NCBI GenBank assembly: GCA_964016985.1
Contig: OZ024825.1
Coordinates: forward strand, 39,493,557-39,557,556
From: Anodontia alba
Taxonomy: Eukaryota; Mollusca; Bivalvia; Lucinida; Lucinidae
Reading direction: 5' to 3'
Length of the DNA stretch: 64,000 nucleotides
In this document: in pieces, positions 1-12,100 of the stretch
Numbering within the stretch: the first letter of the stretch is position 1
How the letters are laid out: each line of letters opens with the position of its first letter
Position numbers and translations under genes: made by a program
The notes under the pieces: model-generated
Told to the model about the DNA's origin: nothing
The model's input: only the letters and a program-made list of their open reading frames with translations
Database searches by the model: none

Positions 1-33
1 TGAGTACTCATTAGATACACCTTGGCAAAGTGT

Positions 34-157
34 GAAATATTTCTCATTTCTCCACATAAAATGCATATTGTGGGTACTCATTAGAAGCGCCTCGATGAGG
101 CACTTCTAATGAGTACCCACCATATGTTTCCAAGGAGTAATAAAAAAATATCAATAC
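34..157. repeat. Foldback MITE, family A (GGGTACTCATTAGAAG palindrome)
   Basis: A near-perfect inverted repeat. The centre is GTACTCATTAGAAGCGCCTC followed by its complement, and outer arms of the type TTATTTCTCCA...ACATAT extend it. The same palindrome recurs more than ten times in the window, so it is a dispersed non-coding foldback element rather than a local hairpin. A diverged half copy of the core lies at positions 4-16. Confidence 0.8.
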
Positions 158-189
158 TTTTGGGGTGAAAAAGGTTCTTATCTAGCTAT

Positions 190-445
190 GTCAGATCACA
201 CAGCAGCTAAGGCCCCTTTTTTGTGAAATATGTACTATCAAGCCACCATATGAGAGAAGGTGTCTTCGAGGTGAATGCAAACAGTAAAGATCCAGATCAG
301 CCAGCGGAGATATAAAGTCTGATCAGGAACTTCACTATACTCTGTTATATTCTACAGTACCCAATGATTCTATAAGCGGACAGCTAAGGTCCTGATCAGA
401 CTACATGGACACATTTTCGCATGGCGCGGCTAATTTAATGGTATA
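190..445. repeat. Degenerate foldback repeat (GATCAGACT family)
   Basis: The stretch contains opposed motifs of the type CAGATCAGCC and CTGATCAGACT and ends in TTTTCGCATGGCG. The same order of motifs is seen near 39,895-40,018, so this is a diverged copy of a dispersed repeat. No coding capacity is seen. Confidence 0.45.
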
Positions 446-531
446 CAGTAGATATGTCAAATGAACTTCATCACATTATCATCATGACTTTTTTTAAATA
501 TTTCTATTACTTTGTAACAGTAGGCTAAAAC

Positions 532-726
532 CGGAATTGTGCACATTCTTTTGCCAGAGACTGACAACTGCTCTTCTTGAATCAGCGGAAGGGAGAGAAT
601 GACTGTAGAAAATATTTCATGATTTAATCTCCACAAAAGAAATTTGACGACCAAGCAGGGGTTGAACCTGGAACCTCCTGATCACCAGTCGGAAGCGCAT
701 CCAACTGAGCCACCTAGGCCGATCCA
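532..726 (-). repeat. tRNA-derived SINE, partial copy
   Basis: The reverse strand carries the tRNA-like head of the SINE seen complete at 39,059 and 60,119: a GGCTCAGTTGG A-box region, a GGTTCAACCCC-type B box, and the body with the CTGATTCAAGAAG segment. The last third (tail with AACAAACA) is missing. The head is more diverged than in the other copies, suggesting an older insertion. Confidence 0.8.
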
Positions 727-1049
727 AATTTCTTGTATTAGATTTTCAATTCCAGACAAAATGTATACTCCTGTAAGCCTCTCTTCATTGCTCAGAAGTG
801 GCAGCTGTCAGGGGTGTTTAACGAATCTACTTGACACTAACTATATTATACCTGTCTATCAGAAAGCCTCTCTTTGCAGAAACTTAAAAGAAATATTAAA
901 AATATTTCTTTCAAATCTCTACAAAGAGGGTCTGAACCATTCCAAGGCGGTACTTCTGTTGCAGTTCCAGAAGAAGCTTGACATGCAGAAAAGCAAACTC
1001 TCCCTTGCCAGAAATGGTGGAAAATCTGTCACGTGTATCCAGCCCCACA
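727..1049. other. No gene recognised; short open frame over repeat
   Basis: A plus-strand open frame (644-1072) runs from the SINE head into this stretch and shows no family motif. The segment near 935-965 (GAACCATTCCAAGGCGG) recurs inverted near 46,590 and 55,335, so it is dispersed repeat sequence and the frame is probably fortuitous. Confidence 0.5.
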
Positions 1050-1053
1050 TTAA

Positions 1054-1257
1054 CCCTTGTCCTGCTGAATAAATTAAGATGCCACACCTATTTCTAATTT
1101 TCAGCCAATCAGATTACTTCATCCAAATTGTTGATATAAGTTCATACTTGATGGCAAACAGTGCAGATCCAGATCAGTTGGCTTCTTCAGAAGCCAACTG
1201 ATCTGGATCTACACTGTTTACAAAGGCAAGGCATATCCGGGTTCAGCAGGACAAGGG
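1054..1257. mobile_element. piggyBac-type MITE (TTAA, CCCTTGTCCTGCTGAA ends)
   Basis: The element is flanked by TTAA on both sides (1050-1053 and 1258-1261). Its ends are CCCTTGTCCTGCTGAA and the exact complement TTCAGCAGGACAAGGG. The middle holds a palindrome, AGATCCAGATCAGTTGGCTTC and its complement. TTAA duplication with CCC...GGG termini is the hallmark of the piggyBac superfamily; the assignment is inference because no transposase is present. Confidence 0.85.
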
Positions 1258-1496
1258 TTAATGCAACCTTAAAAGGGCTCATTTACTACTTACATGCCAA
1301 CAAGAGGTAGATTAACAACTTTAGGATCCGATTCTAGCACCAATAAAAGTTTTCTTGTATGGTCCATAGTCAGGTACCTACAAAAGATTGTCTTTATAAC
1401 TTTCTATGCCCCATCAACAGAGAGCAGTTATAAAGCTATGTGTACAGAAAATTAACCTTAATGTGCCAAGCCAAATTGTAGATGGCATTTCACAAG

Positions 1497-1498
<2 letters not shown>

Positions 1499-1548
<50 letters not shown>

Positions 1549-1579
1549 GTGCGTGCGCGTGTGTGTGTGCATGCGTGTA
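1499..1579. repeat. (GT)n microsatellite
   Basis: About 80 bp of nearly pure GT dinucleotides with a few GC and CA interruptions at the right end. The cysteine-valine open frame across it is an artefact. Confidence 0.95.
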
Positions 1580-1606
1580 TGTGCATTTTGTTTGTTTTTT
1601 TTTGTT

Positions 1607-1702
1607 TTTCAGAGAAAATAAGGCATGATTTTTCATCTAAATTGTCTGCCTAGCAGACAATTCAGATGAAATGTCAAGCCTAATTTTCCCTGAAAAAAAT
1701 AA
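1607..1702. repeat. Foldback element, family C (AGACAATT centre)
   Basis: Inverted repeat centred on GTCTGCCTAGCAGAC, with arms TTTTTCAGAGAAAAT and its near complement. The same type of palindrome, with a TTGCCTGAAATGTCAAAGCC-like arm, recurs at 3,877-3,960 and 48,987-49,092. Confidence 0.7.
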
Positions 1703-1854
1703 AATAAAAAAAATCTGAATGTCATCTGCTTCAGTTGTAATTGGAGCTATAAGGGTGAAATTGATCATTATATTTTCTACATATTAACAGACTTTACCTA
1801 ACAAGCAATATATAGGCATGATCTGAAAAATATTACATCAATGGTCAAATTTAG

Positions 1855-2161
1855 CTTGTTTGTGTTGAGGTTTTACAGCCCAGTCAACCCAATGGGGTCA
1901 TGTCAAGCGCGGTCAGTTTACCTAACCACACGTTTACTGGGCAGGCTTAGTCCTCTAGGCGGTTAACCAGTATTGTGCACATCCTTTCGCCAGAAACTGA
2001 CAACTGCCCTTCTTGAATCAGCAGAAGGGAGAGAATGACAGTAGAAAACATTTCATGATCAATCTCCACGAAAGGATGTTGCCGACCTCAGCGGGGGTTG
2101 AACCCGCAACCTCCTGGTCTCTAGTTGGACGGCGCATCCAACTAAGCCACCGAGGCTGGCT
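1855..2161 (-). mobile_element. tRNA-derived SINE, full-length copy with 14-bp TSD
   Basis: Complete SINE on the minus strand: tRNA-like head at the right end (GGCTTAGTTGG A box, GGGTTCAACCCC B box) and AACACAAACA tail at the left end. A 14-bp target-site duplication ATGGTCAAATTTAG flanks it (1841-1854 and 2162-2175). The intact duplication indicates a fairly recent LINE-driven insertion. Two open frames across it are repeat shadows. Confidence 0.92.
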
Positions 2162-2175
2162 ATGGTCAAATTTAG

Positions 2176-2702
2176 ACACACTGACTTTATTCAGAGTCAA
2201 AATGACTTTATACTCAAGAAATATCAAATACATTTTCTATACAAACATGTTATACATCTGCTATTGATAGATAATATACATTTTCAATGCATGTTTTCAC
2301 TTTACTTATTTAAATGATATTAAAACCACCTTTTTTTTCTCAAAATTGTTTGTTTTAATTTGAAATTTGACACTATTTATCCTGTGCTGATGTGAAATTG
2401 AGGTCAAGGTAACCAAAACCTGTTCTGACAACTCTTATGTATGTCCCAGTGATATATTCCTGCATGTTTGGAGAGAATCTGCCAACTGCTTCAGGAGATA
2501 TTGTACAGACAAGAAAGCATCATACCGATGCCAATGCAGACACTGATGCTAACACAAACTAGATCTGGAACAAAAACAATATGTCACCTCTTCACCTCCG
2601 GTGTGAGACATAATTCTGTATAAGGTTATAGCTTTGCAGCATCCTATTAAGAAATGATAAAACATTTAACAAAGCAAAACAATAATCTCACATACAAGTA
2701 TA
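2176..2702. other. Non-coding, nothing recognised
   Basis: AT-rich sequence downstream (on the minus strand) of the last visible STIL exon. I searched both strands for the next expected exon (after the conserved Gln-Gly-Thr segment) and found no convincing match with correct phase, so that exon probably lies beyond the left edge. Confidence 0.5.
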
Positions 2703-2706
2703 TTAA

Positions 2707-2912
2707 CTCTTGTCATGCTGAATAAATTAAGATGCTACGCCCACTTCTAATTTCCAGCCAATCAAATTACTTGATCCATGTTGCTGATACAAATTTACAT
2801 ACTTAATGACAAACAGTGCAGATCCAGATCAGTTGGCTTCTTCAGAAGCCAACTGATCTGGATCTACACTGTTTGCAAAGGCAGGGTATATCCGGGTTCA
2901 GCAGGACAAGGG
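2707..2912. mobile_element. piggyBac-type MITE, same family as 1054-1257
   Basis: Left TTAA at 2703-2706 is intact; the right site reads ATAA (2913-2916). Ends CTCTTGTCATGCTGAA and TTCAGCAGGACAAGGG match the family, with the same inner palindrome. It sits only 30 bp beyond the donor site of the STIL exon at 2943-3190. Confidence 0.85.
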
Positions 2913-2942
2913 ATAAAGGATGCATATAAGTTACTGACATAC

Positions 2943-3190
2943 CCAGTTTTAGGTGTTCCCTGCATATGGCTGATACTCATAGGACCTGAGAGGTTTTTAG
3001 ACAGAGCTGTTGGAACTATTGGTACAACTCCTATAGGAACTGCCTTTATCTCCGTTCCCATAGTAACCACATCAAATTCTAAATGATGAACACATTTATC
3101 TCCCTTGGAATAAAAACTGCACCAGCCTTTCGTTAAGAGGAAATTTCCCAGCTCTACGGGGTCTTTAGAACAGCAGCGGTGCTTCAGCAA
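2943..3190 (-). CDS. STIL: STIL exon 6 (of those visible)
   Basis: Acceptor TTTATTTCAG before 3190 and donor GTATGT after 2943. It encodes 82 codons plus two bases, starting LLKHRCCSKDP and ending ISHMQGTPKTG. It holds the strongest STIL signature, VPIVPTALSKNLSGP. Phase 0 in, phase 2 out. The next exon should complete the glycine codon and is outside the window. Confidence 0.9.
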
Positions 3191-6100
3191 CTGAAATAAA
3201 CATTACATTTGATCCATAAAGCATCATTCAAAATTGTAAAGGACATTTTATGAGAGTCTGAGTGCAGAAATATACAGTCAAACTTAATATACAGTCAAAC
3301 TTATTCCAAAGACCTCTTCTATTAAGATTGGCATAATTAATCAAATAATCAATTAATCGATCCATAAATTCCACAAAAATGATTATCTTTACTGATTTGC
3401 TAATAATCGATTATTTGATTTCTGTGTCTGTTACATTACCTTATTAATCCTAAGGATTCGAACACCTCATCTGTTTACCATACTTGTTCTAAAATTTGAA
3501 CAAGTATGATTTACTACCCAATATTGTGTCTAAAAATAGGTGGATGAGTGGCAGACAGTGTAGACCCTGATGAGATGTCGCGTTCTGCGGCATCTCATCT
3601 GGGTTTACACTGGTTGCTCATGCCTGTCAGTCCGAAAACATAAGGTAAAGTATAACATATGGTGAGAGACATACTCAGACAGTAGGCCAGAAGGGTAAGA
3701 TTATGACCAAATCTTCACTGATTACTAATCGATTATTGATCAAAATGGCAGGACTTATAATCAATTATCTTTTTAGCCCTGATTAGCCAGTTCCAACTTC
3801 TATTAACCTTTACCACTCTCTGGGCTAATTCAGCCAATGACAAAATAACAATATTTTTCTTAGCTTCCCTTCAAAATAGGCTTCAACATTTCTTGAAACT
3901 GTCTCCTTAGGCAACAATTTGCCTGAAATGTCAAAGCCTATTCTCTGGGAAAAAGAAGAAAAATATTTGAAAATATCGTCGCTGAAGTTTTTACCGCATG
4001 TAGAGCATTTTGAGACATTTTTTTTCTCTTTTCTCTTATACTTTTAACACTGAAACCATCTGTGTCAAGAGGTCATTTTTTACCTTCCCTTGGGTGGCCC
4101 CTCTGCCCTTTAGAAGCTGCCCTCTGCCTTATTGCAACTCCAGACATAAAACCTTACACTTTGCTGAAAATTTCATGTAAATCGGACAAAAATTAAAAAA
4201 GTTATCAATGTGTAAAGGTCAGTTTTATGTGTATTCTAGTCTGAGGCATTTATTGTGGAATGGGATTATATTTTGTAACATGTCAAGATACTTAGCATAT
4301 CACACGACATATGGTGCCCTCATTCTTGTATGACCGTGCAGGAAGTGCCCTACCTGGCACCCTCTGCCCTAAAATTCTAGCTGGAGCACTGTACTAAAAT
4401 AAATATTTTCGCAAACTTGCATAATTCACAAAAGATTTCTGCAAAATGAAGTGTTGCCTCTGTCAGATTTACTGTTTGTAAGAAATGAAGATAGATGTAA
4501 ATGTTAGAGTTGATATTTGAGGCTGATACCTAAACTTCTTTGGACAATGCAAAAATTGCAAGATCATCACTTTTGTTCAAATGGATTTTCTACTGTCATT
4601 TTGATAGTTTATTCTTTGTAGAATTAGAAAAAGCGTTTTGATATTCAAAATTTCAAAAAACTATGTTCTCAGTAAGAATCTGAAGACTGTACACACTCAT
4701 CATTAGGGCTGACTATCATGCCAAATTATAACTATCAGGATATTATCACTATCAGAGATATCTCTATCACAATACTATCACTATCAAGGGGTTAATATCA
4801 TCATGCATCATGATACCATCACCATCTCCAAACACACAGTACTTTAATGAATTTTGTTGATTTTATAAAACCGGATTACAAGATATCTAACATTACTGCC
4901 CCCTCAAAAATCAGCTTTGCTACCATTTTAACAAACATTTTTGCAAAACAGAAATCCTTTCTGTTCTAATACTTTATTATTCTAGACAAAAAACCAGAAT
5001 GGTATTGATTGACTGAGTCAAGGTTTAACCGCACATCAACCCTTGTGGGACATTTTGTGTCATCTCCCAGAGAAGTGGAGAAAAGAGATAGTCTTTAGAA
5101 GAGATAGTAGAGGAGATGAAAGAGGGACAGGGGAGAAAGGAAAATGAATGAAAGTGAAGAAATAGAAGAAATAAAAACCTTCCCCCTCTACCCTCACCTG
5201 CTACAAGGATAGCAGGCATTGCCCAGTTTAAGCCAATATCAGCTGGACGCCCCGGTGACGTAAGATACACGACACCTTTGCCTCACCCAACCACCCACTC
5301 AGAATGGTATTACAGAAGGAGAAAATTTGCAGGGACAAAAACTATCAAAATTATTGATAGTTGAATAGACTATTGGCAGGGAAGACGTTCGCAGGCAACG
5401 TAGGCGACATGCTTGCCTTTTTTCTGCAGATGTCGCTCTGTTCATACAGGATAGCGATGTTGATGTCACCTTGATTTTTCAGTGTGTATTGCCAATTCTG
5501 ACCTTTTAATTTACCGAAAATACAGACGCAGATATCATGATCTTTTATCCCCTGAGGCTAGGATTATCAGCTGACAGGTCCTTTAGTTAGTTATTTGACA
5601 CTTTCCAGTAAAATCACATTGTTTGTTTGTTTGCAGACAACCTGACCTAGATTTTGACTGGGGCAAAATCCACCCCGGGATCCACCCCTCCTCATTCTAA
5701 CGTGCCTGATCATATTTATCTTTTTCATTTCAAAGTTTCAGACGCCAGATTTTCATCAGCATAATTGCAAATTCACCGTTATATCATAATGTTGACCTTT
5801 TCTTTTGAAAGACGACATGAGGTGACGAGCAAAATAGTACCTTATGGCTTATGCGAGATATCAGTCTGCCATGCATTCTGCGCATTAAAATAGTTATTTC
5901 TGTTGGCCAAAAGCAATTTCAAGGTCCTACAGAAATATGTCCAGTAAACCTTGTGTAGGTTCTCATGGGACTGCTCAGATGGGCACCGAGAAATGGTACG
6001 CAATTCTGGGATGATTGAGTTTCCTGTACATGTTAAAAAGTTATGTTTGCGCTTGCAGGGACATGAAGAAACCATGTGCTCATAATGGTGATTCACTTGA

Positions 6101-9100
6101 GTTCGTGGCAAAGGCTAGTGAATTTATAGAGCAAAAACTTTAATTGTTGACAGAATGATGGAATAACAGAATCAAGGACATGCTGAAAACAGTATACCCA
6201 TTAAAACTTCATTTGGGGGGAGGGTGGGGGGATGGGGAGAGATATATATAACTACTACTATTAATATATTCTCCTGTTATTCTTATATATCTGACATAAG
6301 AAGCATCTCCGCATTTTCTGCATTTCCACTTATTTCTCCTCAAATAATTTATTGTAAGTACTCATTTGAAAAGCCTCACCGAGGCACTTCTTATGAGTAC
6401 CCATGACATGTTTTCGTGGAGAAATAAGAAAAAATATTTACCTGATATCCCTTCAATCTACAGCTACATTGTATATACAACAATGGACCAATATAAACCA
6501 AATTTGCTGTGTGCCTTCCCCATTTGCTGCAGTCATGTACCATACCATAATGATTTATTACCCTTGGGGCTCAGGGCAGGGGTCAAAAGGTTGAATCATG
6601 ATGCTTTTGTTTGCTACACTATCTGACACCACTAGACGACCTTTCTCATTTGCCACAACAATACTATTTTAACTTTTTTTCCTGGACTGGACAGATTTCA
6701 ACTATATTTGTTGTCAAGTATACACATACGCATAAGTCAATTTTGCTCTGAAATCAGGAGGAGTTGCGCACAGCATGTAAAAGACAGGAACTCTAATTTT
6801 GTTATATTTGGATTTTATTACCTGTAAAGCACTGGAATAATCTTCTATACTACTGCTTCTATCCTTCAACCCATTCTGCAGCTGGAAATGTAATCACAAT
6901 ATTCAGTATCACAGTAAAAACTGTTTAACCCATAAAGCGCCAAGAAAAACTGCATCTGAAAATGTCATCTGTTTATGTCGTCTGCTGAATATTCTTGCAG
7001 ACTTTTCAAACCTATTTTTGCATACAGGCAAACAGTGTGGACCCAGATCAGACTGCTCCTCAAGGAGCAGTCTGATCTGGGTCCACACTGTTTGCAAAAA
7101 TGACTTTTAAAATCACAAGCAGATGACAAAGCAGACGACAATAGTTGTGATTGGTGCTTTAAGGGTTAAGGTGAAAAGATACACTTTCAGGGGAGGTAAC
7201 TATCAACATGGGATTTGTCCCACTTCCTTTTACAGTAGACCCCTTTATATATGGGTTCTGGTGTTTAGGAAAAAAACAAGAAGCAACAAAATTTGGCTCC
7301 CTTGTGAAAAATTAACACACTGACAGAGATTTGTATTTTAATTTTGTGTATCAACTGTTGGAAGATAAAAAAAAGATAGGTTAAGTGATGATGATGATGA
7401 GTACAATTTTGAACAGTGCTTTAAGAGTTAAGTATGAATAGACTACCAACATAGTTCTAGATAAGTGTGGGTTGGGGAGAGGGGCATCAGTATATATTTT
7501 TCTTCATGAAAACAGATGTGGGTACTCTGACATTAGAAGTGCCTCACTGACATATGTTTTTGTGGAGAAATGAGAAAAATATCACTTTTTGGTATTCTCT
7601 AGAGCTATGCTACCAAAATTTTCGATCACATAATTTTGGACAACTCACCGTAAAAGGTATGAGAAGATCTCCTGCAGCATGGCTTGTGGAACTGTTCGGG
7701 TCACCCACTGGGTCTAATCTCTCCACATTGAACACTACTCCTTCACCATCTGGCAGAGTAAGACACAGAATTACATACTACATCCAGCTAAATGAATGCT
7801 TAAGGGAAACAGATACACCTTCAAGGGAAATAATTGACATGGAAATGTTTATAGTAAATGTCCTAAAATTTCATACACCTAAGTTTCTGACAAAATGGCA
7901 TATGCAAACAGGTGAATTAGGTGAATTAAAATAGTTTCATTCTCTATACCACACAATAAAATTAAAAAAAAAAAAAAAAAAAAAAAAAGTTTATGTCTTT
8001 TTTTCTTTTCTCTCCAAACTTTAATAATTCTGGTTCCTGTTCTTTCAAGGTGAGGTATACAACATTGGGAAACAGTTAAAAAATATTGTGAAAGAACAGA
8101 ATTTGTGGTGTGACAAAATGAACAGTCAATGTAATAAAGTGTAAGAAGATGGTCAAACTGCACATCTGCACTCTAACAGAAATATCAGCTATTCAATACA
8201 CGTTCTATGATGTACTTTGGAAATTTTTGCAAACAGCTAGGACCTATTAAATACACAGCCTCTTAACAATGATACATACCCTCATCAACAAGAAGTGTTC
8301 CAACAAGAACACAGCCACAAGATGTCTGATTTGTGCTTTCAGCATGTCGCTGGGCAAATCTTAATACTTTCTCCGAGACACACAATTTAGGTTTCCTGAA
8401 AATAAAAACTTTGTCTATTACATGGTTGTGGAATTATCAAATTTTATTACTTGTCCATGGACAAGTAAATGGTCAAAATCCACTAGTCCAACCAAGATTT
8501 ACTTGCCCAAAAAATGACATTTTTTCTTATTTCTGGAAGAAAACTAAGTTGTGGGTACTCATTAGAAGTGCCTTGGTGAGGCGCTTCTAATGAGTACCCA
8601 CACCATGTGCTTGCTTCACGAAAAAAGAAATATATATATATCATAATCTGGATACTCTTCTTAGCTAGAGCTATAAAGTCCTTGTCCTAGGACAAGTAAA
8701 GAAATTTCTTACTTGTCCTCAGGGAAATGGAACGTTGGATGTCAGGCATGGTATTTCCACAGCCTGACTATTATCAGGGGTCAAGCTACAGGGCGACTAG
8801 GGTGAAATAGTCTCCCTTGAGGGCTCTAAGTCACCCTGGGAAGCCCTGAGGGCGACAAAAACTTCGCCTTCAATTTTTGCAACTTTTGAAAAAGCTAATA
8901 CTTGTGCAAAACAAACTTTTTGTTTGCAGAAATCCAGTAAAAATTGAACAAACCTGCAAAGGTATAATTCTTTTGATAAAAAGTTGTTAAAAGTATCAGA
9001 AATGCCACAGAATAAAAGTCTTATATGGTTAAACAAGTTTTGGAGGAAAACTGTTTGCCTACTAAGTGACCAAAAGATCGTTTTAGTCAATGTCATTAGT

Positions 9101-12100
9101 TTTCGTGGGTGTCCATTTTTTCATAAATGAACCATTTATGTGCTGAAAATTGGTCAGAAACAGCATGTAAACTGCAAAACAACTACGTTTAAAAGTTAAC
9201 AGACATTTTAACTAACAAATTTCTTTTTATCATTATGTTTATAGCTTATCAGATCTTGATGTTTTGACTGAGAAGATCAATTTCCAAAAAGATATGGGTG
9301 CAGATATGATGCATTTGCCCTACTCACGTCTGTATTTCTGTGGATCATTTAATTGGTTTAGAAGTACAAATTGATAGATCTACACCAAAAATTGTTTCCT
9401 TTTTTGTTAATTCCCAAGACAATGTGGTAAAGTGAGTCGAGAGTCCTTAAGTGTCATGCTTTCAATAAGGTGATGGTTAAAGGTTAACCGAGTCTTGACT
9501 TTCCCCCATCCTATAAAACTTCTCCCTGTTTTGTCTGGAGGGAGAAGTCACTTCTCCCTAAATTTCTGAGCCAGCTTGACCCCTGTATTATAATCTAAAT
9601 GCTTATAGAGAAGTATCAGAAATATAGATAAGCATACTCAGATGAACAGCTGTCAGCAGGAACATGAGAAAATGTATCTTTGGACATGTATGCAGTTTGA
9701 CCTACATGTATAATAATAAGTAAGAAAGTTGAGGATATTGTAATTGCCTTCATCGATCTACTCATAACTGAGCAACACTGTCATCGCAAAGCCCTACCCT
9801 TTCGAGGCTTTTAACTGCCTTGCCCTGGCCCAGAGGTCTGGGTCAAAAATCACAGTACATGTAGTACTGAATGACTCTAGAAGAAGAGGAAAAGTATACA
9901 GCAAATCTGGTTGAAATCCCTTCAGTGGTGTAGAAAGAGACTAAGAAACGGACAAAAATCAGTACCCAAATTCAACCTTTTGATCCTTGGCCCTACCCAA
10001 GCACATAGAAGTATTCAATTAATTTGGATGAAATCTTCTACCGTATGAGCAGATAGAATAATGGACAGATGGGAGGACCAGTGGACGGACAGACAGGTGG
10101 TAACAATATTCCCACTTTTATTTCAAAAAGTGTGGGTATAAAAAGTTTACCAAAATCTGACTAAATAGAGAAAAAAGTATCTTTACTACTGAGAGTACAT
10201 TAACCCTTGTCATGCTGAAAACATTAAGATGCCACACCCATTTCTAACTGTCAGCCAATCAGATTATTTGATCCAGCTTGTCATGCTGAATGACAAACAA
10301 TGCAGATTCAGATCAGTTGGCTTCACTACTCTGGACCTATACTGTTAGCAGACGGGGCATAAATGGGACCAGCAGAATCAGGGTTAATACATAAATTTTA
10401 TCATAAAGGTGATGATTAACCCATTGTAGTCTGTAGACCCCTAAAAGGGTAATTGGCAAACAGTGTAGACCCAGATCAGATGCTGCAGAATGAGGCATCT
10501 GGTCAGGGTCACCACTGTTTGCAAATAGTTCAGTCATTCTCTAGGAATATCTAAAGCATATAGCCTGACACAGGGATATTTATGGGATGGGCCGGATCCA
10601 TTTTGTGTGAAAACCGTTAATGTTAGGCATACATTTGTAAACTGAATTGATTTTTGGCTGCCCCTCCCCAGCCCCTCCCACCCCACCCCCCTCCCCCATA
10701 CAAGCTATTCAAATCCAGTGTTTGTTTTGATTTCAGCTGGATATTAAGGATTCTTGGGCCCATCAAAATTTACAGAGGGCCAATCAAAATTTGAGAAGGC
10801 CCATCAAAATTCTACATTTTGCATGTATTTGAATGGGCCCATACTAATTTTGGGCTAGGAATATCCCTGCTGACACACCTAAAACTGAAATTAGAAACTT
10901 TCGATATATAGTGTGGGAGAGTTCATTCAGTCTACAATGTGTTAAGGATATTTGTTGCTAGTCTTGTGGTTACTTGGTACTCACTGGCAGTGCTTCAACT
11001 ATGGTAAAGCAACTAAAAAAAAAAAAAAAAAAGAAGGAAAAAAAAAAATTCATTTGCATAGCTACAGTTAAGAGGAGGTATCCACATAATATTTTTCTTA
11101 TTTCTCCATGAAAACATGTTGTGGGTACTCATTAGAAGCGCCTCACTGAGGCACTTCTAATGAGTACCCACAACATATGTTTTCGTGGAGAAATAAGAAA
11201 GATATCAGCATTTTTCTGATAAAAAAAACGCCCTATCTGTTGCTATGCATTTGGATACACACCGATAACATGAGATATGGAGGATATGTGGTTTTCCAGT
11301 GCTTTCATGATCCCAGAGAATATTCTTGGTACTTGGAAACTTCAGCAACTGAATCTCCTCAGAATTTCTACAAAAAGAAAGCAAATACTGAGATACAAGT
11401 ACACACCTGCAGATGAAAACAAGTATTCACATAATATTTTTTCTTATTTTGCCAAGAAAATGTATGTTGTGTTACTCATTAGAAGCATCTCAATGAGGCA
11501 CTTCTAATGAGTAACTAAAACCTATGTTTTCATTGCGAAATAAGAAAAATATCAGTACTTTTCTATTGAACAAAGTGCCTTATCTGGTTTTGTTTGTGTT
11601 GAGGTTTTACGGCCCAGTCAACCCAATGGGGTCATGTCGAGCGCGGTCAGTTTACCTAACCACACGTTTACTGGGCAGGCTTAGCCCTCTAAGCGGTTAA
11701 CCAGTATTGTGCACATTCTTTCGCCAGAAAACCTTATCTGGTACTATGCAAGTAATTACTCATCAACATTTAAAATCTAAGAATTTTAGCATTGAAACTG
11801 TCCTGTGTACTAAAATACAAATTTTAAATCAATGTCACTTTAAGAAAATGTCATTTATGTATTAAACTGCAAAGGTAAATCAGAAACTTCTTGCTTCAGC
11901 AAGATAAACATTTCAAGTGTAGCCAGTTTTTATGTCCCATGTCCTAAAAAATTATGCAGCAGTGCTGTAAAACATGGGGCAAATGATAAAAAACATTAAT
12001 TCAAAAGGAAAAGCAAAATTGGTATTAAGGTAAGTACCTGAAATTCAAGCTCTTGATAAAACCATGCAGTTTCATGCAAATTTGACCAAAATGAGATGAA

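Noticed and set aside
2395..2560. Candidate next STIL exon on the minus strand (ILSKHAGIYHWD frame)
   Set aside because: Splice borders are weak and the reading does not resemble the expected TMDETRKLLLL segment of STIL.
5025..5270. Minus-strand ORF with a hydrophobic stretch (RFLFLLFLHFHSFSF)
   Set aside because: It lies in an unclassified repeat and the second copy (12,368-12,601) has shifted reading, so no protein is conserved.
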